Assembly (NCBI GenBank): GCA_041609995.1 | Contig: JBFIPU010000060.1 | Span: forward strand, 1-16,337 | Origin: JABDOU01 sp041609995 | GTDB taxonomy: Bacteria; Actinomycetota; Acidimicrobiia; Spongiisociales; SHLN01 | Reading direction: 5' to 3' | DNA length: 16,337 nt | In this document: one piece after another, positions 1-6,359 of the stretch | Layout of the letters: the number at the start of each line of letters is the position of its first letter | How positions within the stretch are numbered: the first letter of the stretch is position 1 | The notes under the pieces: model-generated | The model's input: the letters and a program-made list of their open reading frames with translations, nothing else | Told to the model about the DNA's origin: nothing | Database searches by the model: none | Program-made: the position numbers and the translations under genes

Positions 1-1
1 A

Positions 2-904
2 CGCGTGGCGGCGGAGGCGGAGGCTGCCAAGGTCGTTGAGGATGCTCGGGCGTCGGTTGCCGATGTTGCGGGAGAGGCGGAGGCTGCGGCGGCGAGGGCG
101 AAGCAGGAGTTGGAACAGGCGCAGGCAGAGGCCGAGGCGATGGTCGCCGAGGCCCAAGCGGAGGCACAGGAAACGATCAACCGGTCACGTGAGCAGGCGA
201 ATGCGGCGGCGGAGCGGTCACAGGCCGAGGCCCTCGAGTCGGTCAGGGCCAAGGTCGAAGAGGCCGAAGCCGCTGCAGCAAAGGCGCGCGCCGACGCCAA
301 ATCTGCGATCGGCAAGGCAAAAGAAGCGACCGACCACCTGCAGAAGGCGGCCAACGAACGCCAGGCCGAAGCAGAACAGGAGCTCGCGGCCGCCAAGAAG
401 GAGGCCGGCGATTTGCTGACCGCCGCATCCGAGAGAGCCTCACAGCTCCTTGCCGAGGCCGATGCCGAAGCGGCCCGCAAGGCCGAGTTGGCGAAGAAAG
501 AGGCGCTGGCTGACCTGGCCGATGCCGAAGAACGCATCGAGCGGCTGAAGGCAGAGTCCGAAGAGATCGTTGCCCGGGCCGAGGCGAAAGCTGCCGCACG
601 CAGGGCAGCGGCCGAGCAAGAAGCAGAACAGATCGTCGCCGCATCCCGGGAGGCAATCGCTGACATCGACGAGCGCATGGCTCGCGTCGAGGCGAGGGAG
701 CGGCTCGTGCAGGATGCCGATGCCCAGGCGACCCGCATCCTCGCCCGAGCCAAGGCGCGCGCCAACGAGATCCTCAAGAAGGCGGAAGCGACGCTGGCCG
801 ACGCCGAAGAGCGTCATCGCGACACGCAGAATGCCGTGGACAGGATGCGCACAAAGTTGCGCGAACCGCAAGATTCGCCCAAGGGGCGTGGCCGGGGCAA
901 GTAA
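2..904 (+). CDS. Ala/Glu-rich coiled-coil protein, N-terminus cut by window edge
   Basis: The reading frame is open from the left edge and a GTG lies at position 5, but the codon before it is also open, so the real start is probably outside the window. About 300 residues are visible. They are almost entirely Ala, Glu, Lys, Arg, Gln and Asp, with heptad-like runs such as AEAEAAAARAKQELEQ, so the protein should form a long continuous alpha-helical coiled coil. There is no Cys, no signal peptide and no membrane segment in the visible part. The C-terminus is a short basic tail ending GRGRGK, which could bind nucleic acid or acidic lipid. Its stop overlaps the next start (TAATG), so the two are translationally coupled. 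It could be a DivIVA-like, scaffold or cytoskeletal coiled-coil protein, but low-complexity coiled coils resemble many families and I do not assign one. That it is a real gene is fairly sure; the function is unknown. Confidence 0.75.
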   Translation, partial: RVAAEAEAAKVVEDARASVADVAGEAEAAAARAKQELEQAQAEAEAMVAEAQAEAQETINRSREQANAAAERSQAEALESVRAKVEEAEAAAAKARADAKSAIGKAKEATDHLQKAANERQAEAEQELAAAKKEAGDLLTAASERASQLLAEADAEAARKAELAKKEALADLADAEERIERLKAESEEIVARAEAKAAARRAAAEQEAEQIVAASREAIADIDERMARVEARERLVQDADAQATRILARAKARANEILKKAEATLADAEERHRDTQNAVDRMRTKLREPQDSPKGRGRGK

Positions 905-1269
905 TGGATCGCAGTATGCCGATCCAGAACATGATCGTGCTGTTGCTCGGGCTCGTTCTGGTCATATCCGGTTTCTACGTTGCCTGGAATGCTCCACAAT
1001 CCGGCTCCGAAGACTCGCTACCGGCTGGGCAGTTCATCATCGCCGTGGACGGCTTCGATTGCGAGGTGGGGACGTTTCTCGTACGGGGAGGAAGGCTCAC
1101 GTCCGATATCTCGGTGTCGAACCAGGATGACGAAGCGCTCCAACTCGTTGACGGAGTGGTGGCGATTCCGGGCTGGCCGCAGGCGAAGGGCCCGTTGAAG
1201 GTGAGCTACTCGTGGGCAGGCAGCCCCGGTTCACAAATCGTGGACCCCGCCCGCCATTGCTCTAACTAA
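904..1269 (+). CDS. Small single-pass membrane-anchored protein of unknown function
   Basis: This is a 121-residue protein I do not recognise. An N-terminal hydrophobic stretch at about residues 10-28 (IVLLLGLVLVISGFYVAW) has no lipobox or clear cleavage site, so it is most likely a signal anchor with the rest outside the membrane. The remaining ~90 residues look like a small beta-rich domain with only two cysteines, C53 and C119 near the C-terminus, which could form a disulfide if exported. The ATG at 904 overlaps the upstream stop as TAATG; an alternative ATG at 916 (MPIQNM) would shorten the basic/acidic leader by four residues. Coupling to the coiled-coil gene suggests the two products act together, perhaps as an envelope-associated pair; this is inference. 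The gene ends tail to tail with the minus-strand gene, their stop codons sharing 4 nt. Confidence 0.7.
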   Translation: MDRSMPIQNMIVLLLGLVLVISGFYVAWNAPQSGSEDSLPAGQFIIAVDGFDCEVGTFLVRGGRLTSDISVSNQDDEALQLVDGVVAIPGWPQAKGPLKVSYSWAGSPGSQIVDPARHCSN

Positions 1270-1838
1270 TCCTCGTATTCGGGAAGGGGGATTGGTCCCC
1301 AGCCGTCGACCATGTCGACCAGGTATTCGCTGACCTCTCGTGCCCGATCGAGCATCTCGCAGAGCGAGTCGGGGTCATACATGAGACGGGCAATCGGGAT
1401 CGACACCGTTCCCGTCAGCGACAGCTCCCGCAGGGGGGCGGACGACAGGGGGGCGAACGAATCGACCCCCGACACCTCAATCGGCACATTGACGCCTCCG
1501 ATCCCAGCCAGCTCGGTTGCCAGCATCACCAGGTCCGGAGGGTTTTCCAAAGCAGGCAGACGCCAATTGAAAAGCATCGGCACCGGGAATTCGTCGTCCG
1601 GAAAGTCGGGCTCTTCGACCCCGGCATCCTCGGCGGCCAGCAGCACTCTGGGTTCGATGTGAAATGCCAGATTGAGATCTAGTGGGCCGTTGCATGCCGA
1701 TTCGGGATGGAGGTCGATCTCCCATGACTGGCGCAGCGAATACGTCTCCAGGAAGTGGCGTTCGTCATGGACGTGGAAGCCGTGCTCCATGGCGTGTTCC
1801 TTGAGAAACGTGATGAATCCGGCCAAATCGACTGGCAT
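1266..1838 (-). CDS. Acidic protein of unknown function, downstream of the sigma factor
   Basis: The product is 190 residues, strongly acidic and apparently soluble and cytoplasmic: no signal peptide or membrane segment is visible. It begins MPVDLAGFITFLKEHAMEHG and ends PIPLPEYED. Pro/Asp/Glu-rich stretches such as EEPDFPDDEFPVP occur mid-protein. I do not recognise a family. It starts 17 nt after the sigma-factor stop on the same strand, so it could be co-transcribed. However, a TAGGCT box lies 8 nt before its ATG and no Shine-Dalgarno is present, so it may also have its own nearly leaderless promoter. A role connected to the sigma factor is possible only by position. The stop codon overlaps the stop of the convergent gene by 4 nt. 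Codon use looks native (G/C at third positions). Confidence 0.7.
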   Translation of the reverse strand: MPVDLAGFITFLKEHAMEHGFHVHDERHFLETYSLRQSWEIDLHPESACNGPLDLNLAFHIEPRVLLAAEDAGVEEPDFPDDEFPVPMLFNWRLPALENPPDLVMLATELAGIGGVNVPIEVSGVDSFAPLSSAPLRELSLTGTVSIPIARLMYDPDSLCEMLDRAREVSEYLVDMVDGWGPIPLPEYED

Positions 1839-1852
1839 AGGAGCCGAGCCTA
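1839..1852 (-). promoter_or_regulatory. Candidate near-leaderless -10 box for the acidic protein
   Basis: On the minus strand TAGGCT occupies 1852-1847, followed by 8 nt and the ATG at 1838. This fits the actinobacterial TANNNT -10 pattern and would place transcription start 1-2 nt before the ATG. No purine-rich ribosome-binding sequence precedes the start. No good -35 was identified. Confidence 0.35.
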
Positions 1853-1855
1853 GAC

Positions 1856-2767
1856 CTAGATCAGGTGTTCGAGATGCTGGATCCGAGCCGGCTGGCGGAG
1901 TTTCCCAAGTGCTCGGCGTTCGATCTGACGGACGCGTTCTCGCGTGATCCCGTAACAGCGGCCGATGTCGGAAAACGACTGAGGCTCGGTGCCCTCCAGG
2001 CCGTAATGCATCCTGACGATGGCGGCTTCCATCTCATCGAGTTCGTCGACTGCCTCTCGCAGTCGCTCGGTCCGGTCGTCCTCGGCCGCCGTCTCGAACG
2101 GATCGTCGGCGCCCGAGTCCTCGATGAAATCTGCCAGCTCGCTCGTGCCCTCCAGGCCAACCGGCCGCTCGAGCGATACCGTGTCAACCGGTATATCCAT
2201 CGCGGCCAGCACCTTGTCCCGGTCGATCCCGACGCTCGCGGCGATCTCGTCGGGGGTTGGACGGCGTCCGAGCTCGATTTGCAGGACCTGGGTCTGCTCG
2301 CGAATCAGCCTCACGGTGTCCACGAGGTGCACGGGGATGCGGATGGTTCGTGCCTGGTTACCGAGGCCGCGACTGATTGCCTGTCGAATCCACCACGTGG
2401 CATATGTCGAGAACTTGAACCCTTTGCGCCAATCGAATTTCTCGACCGCACGAATCAGGCCGAGGTTGCCCTCCTGGATGAGATCGACCAGGTCGAGGCC
2501 GCGACCGGTATACCGCTTGGCGATCGATACGACGAGGCGGAGGTTGCAGCGGATGAACTCGCTCTTGGCCTCGGCGGCAATCCGCACTGTTTCCTCGAGC
2601 TCGTGACGCTTCTTGGCTGATCGCACGCCGACTCGCAGCTGGCTTTCAGCCGCGACCCCGGCTTCAATGCGCCGAGCAAGGTCAACCTCATCGCCCGCGG
2701 TGAGCAGCTCGTGCGGGGCAAGTTGATCCAGGTATTGGCCGACGAGATCGGCGCCGGCGCGGCTCAT
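1856..2767 (-). CDS. RNA polymerase sigma-70 family factor, principal-like (group 1/2)
   Basis: This 303-residue protein directs RNA polymerase to promoters. Region 1.2 is at about residues 6-38, region 2 at 69-141, region 3 at about 142-225 and region 4 at 236-300. Hallmarks seen are NLRLVVSIAKRYTGRGLDL, DLIQEGNLGLIRAVEKFD, FSTYATWWIRQAISR, QARTIRIPVH and the region 4.2 helix-turn-helix SFSDIGRCYGITRERVRQIE. All are close to primary sigma consensus, including the residues that read the -10 element. It lacks the long acidic N-terminal region 1.1 of many RpoD proteins and is about the length of mycobacterial SigB, so a group 2 alternative factor is most likely. A short primary sigma cannot be excluded from this window. 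The ATG gives a natural N-terminus just before region 1.2. No anti-sigma gene is evident next to it, though the following acidic protein is unassigned. Confidence 0.93.
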   Translation of the reverse strand: MSRAGADLVGQYLDQLAPHELLTAGDEVDLARRIEAGVAAESQLRVGVRSAKKRHELEETVRIAAEAKSEFIRCNLRLVVSIAKRYTGRGLDLVDLIQEGNLGLIRAVEKFDWRKGFKFSTYATWWIRQAISRGLGNQARTIRIPVHLVDTVRLIREQTQVLQIELGRRPTPDEIAASVGIDRDKVLAAMDIPVDTVSLERPVGLEGTSELADFIEDSGADDPFETAAEDDRTERLREAVDELDEMEAAIVRMHYGLEGTEPQSFSDIGRCYGITRERVRQIERRALGKLRQPARIQHLEHLI

Positions 2768-2829
2768 ACGGCCGACCTGGGGGAGGCGTCGGAAATCGGG
2801 GTGAGCGGCCTCACCCTTCCTGCCGTTCG

Positions 2830-2843
2830 TGCAACGTTGTGCA
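2830..2843. promoter_or_regulatory. Near-palindromic operator candidate next to a TTGACA box
   Basis: TGCAACGTTGTGCA is a perfect 12-nt palindrome (TGCAACGTTGCA) apart from one inserted base. It sits directly 3' of a minus-strand TTGACA (2850-2845), inside the expected spacer of a sigma-gene promoter, where a repressor would block transcription. No regulator is identified. Confidence 0.3.
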
Positions 2844-3034
2844 TTGTCAAGCAGGTGGTCCCTAGCAGTTGAAGTCTCATCGTGCCACCCTGAGTCCGAC
2901 TTCCACGCGGAAAGCTACCACAAGGATTACCAGCGGCGAAATGATTGCCGGGGCTGACAGCAGCCGCTCTTCTCGATGGTCGCCGACGGTGGTAGCGTAC
3001 GCACCTTCCAGCCGCTGTTGTAGCGGGAGTATCC

Positions 3035-3076
3035 ATGGCAATCGTCCATCACCATCCTGTCGAAGCCAGCCACTGA
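3035..3076 (+). CDS. Candidate 13-residue His-rich leader peptide (uORF)
   Basis: An ATG at 3035 opens a 13-residue frame, MAIVHHHPVEASH, ending in TGA at 3074-3076, 8 nt before the lipoprotein ATG at 3085. GGGAG at 3025-3029 is spaced 5 nt from the ATG, a better ribosome-binding site than any before 3085. Four of the 13 residues are His, three of them consecutive. It could act as a leader peptide controlling or coupling translation of the downstream gene. Short chance ORFs are common, so this is a candidate only. Confidence 0.3.
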   Translation: MAIVHHHPVEASH

Positions 3077-3084
3077 TCGTGTTC

Positions 3085-4650
3085 ATGAACAAGGCCGTTG
3101 TTGCCGCCCCACCTGTGTCCATTTTCCGGGTGCTGGTGCTCGCCGGCGCCTTGCTGCTGACCGCTTGTGCAGGCCCTTCGCTCGTCAATGTCGGAGAGCC
3201 GATCCGACCGGCGGTTGAGATTCCCCAGCTCGAAGTCGCTGTCGTGGACGAGCTCGGGATCCCCATGCCCGGCGTGGTGGTGGACTATTCGGGGACTTCC
3301 GTTCCGACGGATCGCGACGGCGTGGCGTTGTCCGCCTGGCCGGACGAGGAGGTGACCCTCAGCGCCCGCGCACCCGGATTCCACCCGGCGACCCAGGTCG
3401 TGCCCGAGCTGCCGATCGAACGGCGGATCGAGTTGAGCCTTCGACCCGTCATTCTGGACGGGTTGGTCACCAACCCTGACGGACTCCCTTTGGAAGGGGC
3501 GCGCGTGCTGCTGGGCGGCCGGGAGGTGCTCACCGACGCCGATGGTGGATTTACGATCGAGCGGGCAGCGCCCGGCGTTCTCGAGGCGTTCCGCCCGGGT
3601 CACACCGCTGCCTCCGTCCGGTGGGACGGTGAATCCGATACGGTGCCGATCGTTCTCGAGCCTCGGGTGGTGCGATCGGTTCGCGCAACGGGGCCCGCCA
3701 CCGGAACGGAGGATTGGCGGGACCTGCTCCAGTTGATTTCCAGCACCGAGTTGAACGGGATGGTGGTCGACACCAAAGACGAGGGCGGGCAGGTCTATTA
3801 CGGAACCACGCTCGAGGACGCCTATGCCGCCGGTGCCGTCACCTCCACGTTCGACGTCGAAGCTGCCCTCGCCGATCTGAAGAGCCGGGACATTTACGCC
3901 ATCACGAGGATCGTCACCTTCAAGGACAATGTGTTCGCCCGCGCCTTTCCCGAGTTGGCAGTCCAATCGGTGTCCGGGGGCGTGTGGGAAGACAGCAAGG
4001 GCCAGGCGTGGTTGGATGCCAGCAATCGGGACGCCTGGGAGTATCCGCTGGCGCTGGCGCAGGAGCTGTGTGAGGCGGGCTTCGACGAGATTCAGTTCGA
4101 TTACGTACGATTCCCGACGGACGGCAATCTGGGCAGCGCAGTATTCGCCACGGGCTACGACGAGAACCACCGGGTGGCCATGATCTCCGGTTTTCTGTCA
4201 GAAGCCCGCCTGCGGCTCAACCCGCTCGGGTGCGCAGTCGCAGCCGACATCTTCTCAGTGGTGCTCAGCACGCCCGATGACCAGGGCCTCGGGCAGCGGG
4301 TAGAGGAGCTCTCCCGCTCGGTTGATGTGCTGAGCCCCATGGTCTATGCCAGCCACTACGACAGTGGCTGGTTCGGCTACCGGTGCCCGAATGAGTTTCC
4401 GGGCCAAGTGGTCGCGTTCGCCTTGGATGATGCGCTGGGCCGCATCGACGGGCCCGTGGTGCTCCGTCCTTGGATCGAAGATTTCGGTTTTCTCTCCAGC
4501 TCCTTGCGCCGGGAAGGGTGCACCAACACCCACTCGGCCGCCACGGTGATGGCACAGATCGACGCCGCCGAAGCCAGGGCCGATGGCTGGATTCTGTGGA
4601 ACGCCCGCGGCAATTACTCGAAAGATGCCCTTGGCGCCGGACCCGAGTGA
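3085..4650 (+). CDS. Lipoprotein with two CarboxypepD_reg-like repeats and a DUF4015 glycoside-hydrolase-like domain
   Basis: From the ATG at 3085 the product has 521 residues. Residues 13-28 form a lipoprotein signal (hydrophobic core then LTAC, lipidated Cys at 28), which decides this start; the open frame upstream looks non-coding. Two small beta-sandwich repeats of the carboxypeptidase-regulatory type follow at about 45-190: each pairs a GxPxxGxxV strand (GIPMPGVVV, GLPLEGARV) with a TDxDG turn (PTDRDGVA, LTDADGGF). About 205-515 is a putative TIM-barrel of the DUF4015 glycosyl-hydrolase-like family, with signatures GMVVDTKDEGG, FDEIQFDYVRFP (residues 333-344) and SPMVYASHY (417-425). The acidic residues E335 and D339 lie where such barrels carry catalysis. 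The protein should sit on the outer face of the membrane and act on a polysaccharide or wall glycan; the substrate is unknown. It overlaps the downstream UDG gene by 26 nt. Confidence 0.88.
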   Translation: MNKAVVAAPPVSIFRVLVLAGALLLTACAGPSLVNVGEPIRPAVEIPQLEVAVVDELGIPMPGVVVDYSGTSVPTDRDGVALSAWPDEEVTLSARAPGFHPATQVVPELPIERRIELSLRPVILDGLVTNPDGLPLEGARVLLGGREVLTDADGGFTIERAAPGVLEAFRPGHTAASVRWDGESDTVPIVLEPRVVRSVRATGPATGTEDWRDLLQLISSTELNGMVVDTKDEGGQVYYGTTLEDAYAAGAVTSTFDVEAALADLKSRDIYAITRIVTFKDNVFARAFPELAVQSVSGGVWEDSKGQAWLDASNRDAWEYPLALAQELCEAGFDEIQFDYVRFPTDGNLGSAVFATGYDENHRVAMISGFLSEARLRLNPLGCAVAADIFSVVLSTPDDQGLGQRVEELSRSVDVLSPMVYASHYDSGWFGYRCPNEFPGQVVAFALDDALGRIDGPVVLRPWIEDFGFLSSSLRREGCTNTHSAATVMAQIDAAEARADGWILWNARGNYSKDALGAGPE

Positions 4651-5308
4651 TGTTACGCAGTGCCGTCGGTGCCCGCGCCTGGTGGCGTGGCGGGAGGAGG
4701 TGGCCCGAACCAAGCGCGCCGCGTACCGCGACGAAGAGTATTGGGGGAGGCCCGTTCCCGGCTTCGGCGCCTTCGATGCTGAGGTCGTCCTCATCGGCCT
4801 GGCTCCCGGCGCCCACGGCGCCAACCGAACAGGACGCATGTTCACCGGCGACCGGTCGGGCGACTTCTTGTATGCGTCGCTCCACCGCACCGGCTTTGCC
4901 ACCCAGCCCGAATCGCGGGGGTTGGACGACGGGCTGCGGCTCATCAATGCCTACATCACTGCGCCGGTCAAATGCGTGCCCCCCGGCAATCGGCCCGCAG
5001 CCGATGAGCGGTCCAATTGCCGCACCTGGCTGCATGACGAGTGGGACCGGCTCGGAAGAGCCAAAGTGATCGTTTGTCTCGGTGGGATCAGCTACGGGGA
5101 GACCTGGCATCTTCTGCACGAGACCGGGATGCCGATGCCTCAGCCGCGCCCGGCGTTCGGTCATGGATTGGAGGTCGACCTACGCGAACGGGGCGGTCCC
5201 GTGGTCCTCGCTTGCTATCACCCGTCTCAGCAAAACACGTTCACCGGCCGGCTCACGCCCGACATGATGGATGACGTGTTTCGACGGGCGGCGGAGTTGG
5301 TTGCCTAG
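4625..5308 (+). CDS. udgB: Family 5 (UdgB-type) uracil-DNA glycosylase, 4Fe-4S
   Basis: This 227-residue base-excision-repair enzyme removes uracil and probably other deaminated bases from DNA. Four Cys that fit the Fe-S cluster ligands are present: C13 and C16 (CRRCPRLVAWRE), C117 and C132. Motif A GLAPGAHGANRTGRMFTGD (58-76) is characteristic of family 5: the position that is Asp or Asn in other UDG families is Ala here. HPSQQNTFTGRLTP begins at H199 and is the conserved second active-site motif. The start at 4625 gives the usual short leader before the first CxxC; an upstream in-frame ATG at 4583 would add 14 residues inside the lipoprotein gene and is less likely. It overlaps the upstream gene by 26 nt, so it is probably translated from the same mRNA. 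It lies tail to tail with sufC, the stops sharing CTAG. Confidence 0.93.
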   Translation: MPLAPDPSDVTQCRRCPRLVAWREEVARTKRAAYRDEEYWGRPVPGFGAFDAEVVLIGLAPGAHGANRTGRMFTGDRSGDFLYASLHRTGFATQPESRGLDDGLRLINAYITAPVKCVPPGNRPAADERSNCRTWLHDEWDRLGRAKVIVCLGGISYGETWHLLHETGMPMPQPRPAFGHGLEVDLRERGGPVVLACYHPSQQNTFTGRLTPDMMDDVFRRAAELVA

Positions 5309-6030
5309 CCCGGCGGGTTCCGGAAGGACTCGTAACCGGTTCCTTCGAGCTCCCGGGCGAGCTCAGGGCCACCCGAGCGCGCGATGCGGCCGTCGACCAT
5401 CACGTGGATGCGATCGGGTTTGAGGTATCGGAGGATGCGGTCGTAGTGGGTGATCAACAGGACGGCCAGGTCGTCGGTCCGCATTGCCTCGACCGCCTCG
5501 GCCACATTCTTGACGGCATCGACATCGAGGCCGGAATCGATCTCGTCAAGCACAGCCACGGATGGATCGAGTACGGAGACCTGAAAGATCTCCGACCTCT
5601 TCTTCTCCCCGCCGGACAGGCCGCGGTTGATCGAGCGATCCATGAAGCGCCCGACCTTGATCGCCTCCTTCTGGCGCTCGACGCGGGTCCAGAATGCCTC
5701 CTGATCGGCCTGCGAGCCGGCCAGTTCTTCCATCAGGTCCTGGAGGGTCACGCCTGGGATCTCGACGGGATACTGGAAGGCCTGGACGATGCCGGCCGCC
5801 GCCCGTTCGTGGGTCGGCAAACCGAGCATCTCGTTCCCGGCAACCTTGATCGAACCCGTCGCCACATATTCCTCTTTGCCCATGAGCACATGGCACAGCG
5901 TTGATTTGCCCGACCCGTTTGGTCCCATGATCACATGCAGCTCACCCCGGGGCACGGAGAGGTCCAGCCCCTTGAGGATGGCGATCTCACCGACGGAGGC
6001 TGTGAGGTTCTCGACCTCGAGGGCGTTCAC
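5305..6030 (-). CDS. sufC: SufC, Fe-S cluster assembly ATPase
   Basis: This 241-residue ABC-type ATPase of the SUF pathway normally works as SufBC2D to build Fe-S clusters on a scaffold in the cytoplasm. Walker A is GPNGSGKST (36-44). The signature is LSGGEKKRSEI (138-148), with the KKR variant typical of SufC. Walker B plus D-loop is VAVLDEIDSGLD (158-169), and the switch His is H195 in LLITHYDRI. Length is normal. The start is GTG, overlapping the Rieske stop as GTGA, so translation is coupled. It is the last gene of sufD-Rieske-sufC; no sufS or sufU follows, because the convergent UDG gene begins at once. Confidence 0.97.
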   Translation of the reverse strand: MNALEVENLTASVGEIAILKGLDLSVPRGELHVIMGPNGSGKSTLCHVLMGKEEYVATGSIKVAGNEMLGLPTHERAAAGIVQAFQYPVEIPGVTLQDLMEELAGSQADQEAFWTRVERQKEAIKVGRFMDRSINRGLSGGEKKRSEIFQVSVLDPSVAVLDEIDSGLDVDAVKNVAEAVEAMRTDDLAVLLITHYDRILRYLKPDRIHVMVDGRIARSGGPELARELEGTGYESFRNPPG

Positions 6031-6359
6031 GAGTCCTCGTTTTCTTGCGGCTTTACTTCGACGATGACCTCGTCGTTTTCCACTAATACCTTGTAGGAGG
6101 GAACCGGTCTGGTGGCCGGCAGCGCATTGGGTTCACCCGTCTCCAAGTCGAACGCCGATCCATGGCGGGGGCACTCGACGGCTCCGTCCCAGATCTCGCC
6201 TTCGGACAAGCTGGCCTCGGCGTGGGAACACCGGTCACCTAGGGCATAGAACTCGTCCCCGACCTTGAAGATGGCGATCCGGTGGCCGAAACCGTCGATT
6301 CGTTTTCCGATCTCATCTTCGAAGTCTCGGACCGGACCGGCGATCAGGCGTTCCGTCAT
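6027..6359 (-). CDS. Rieske [2Fe-2S] ferredoxin-like protein in the suf operon
   Basis: This is a 110-residue soluble Rieske protein of the NirD/BphF-like size class. The cluster motif CxH...CxxH is complete: C44 and H46 (CSH) and C63 and H66 (CPRH), 16 residues apart, with the expected GSAFDLETGEP strand after the second box. No membrane anchor is present. It probably carries electrons for, or is an early client of, the SUF machinery; small Rieske genes between sufD and sufC are a known actinobacterial arrangement. It is coupled at both ends: its ATG overlaps the sufD stop (ATGA) and its TGA overlaps the sufC GTG (GTGA). The redox partner is not visible in the window. Confidence 0.93.
   Translation of the reverse strand: MTERLIAGPVRDFEDEIGKRIDGFGHRIAIFKVGDEFYALGDRCSHAEASLSEGEIWDGAVECPRHGSAFDLETGEPNALPATRPVPSYKVLVENDEVIVEVKPQENEDS

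Larger units (their letters stand above)
2768..3084. promoter_or_regulatory. Divergent control region between the sigma gene and the DUF4015 lipoprotein gene
   Basis: These 317 nt separate divergent starts. They contain a perfect TTGACA on the minus strand (2850-2845) about 80 nt before the sigma start, though no good -10 follows at 16-18 nt. Immediately downstream is a near-palindrome (TGCAACGTTGTGCA, 2830-2843). For the plus-strand gene a weak TAGCGT box lies at 2993-2998 and a 13-codon ORF at 3035-3076. Reading frames on both strands run through the region but show no convincing protein-like composition, so I treat it as regulatory. Confidence 0.45.

Noticed and set aside
2869..3084. N-terminal extension of the lipoprotein frame
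   Set aside because: Composition is Ser/Arg/Thr-rich and non-protein-like, and it would bury the lipoprotein signal peptide.
2877..3086. Minus-strand frame with a hydrophobic C-terminal stretch that could be a small membrane protein
   Set aside because: It covers the divergent control region and has no ribosome-binding site or clear start; the hydrophobic stretch is short and may be chance.
3049..4170. Long minus-strand frame opposite the DUF4015 lipoprotein gene
   Set aside because: No recognisable domain; low-complexity composition; the plus-strand frame has lipobox and domain signatures.
4583..4624. Upstream ATG for the uracil-DNA glycosylase
   Set aside because: It would add 14 unconserved residues fully inside the upstream gene; the ATG at 4625 gives the usual family N-terminus.
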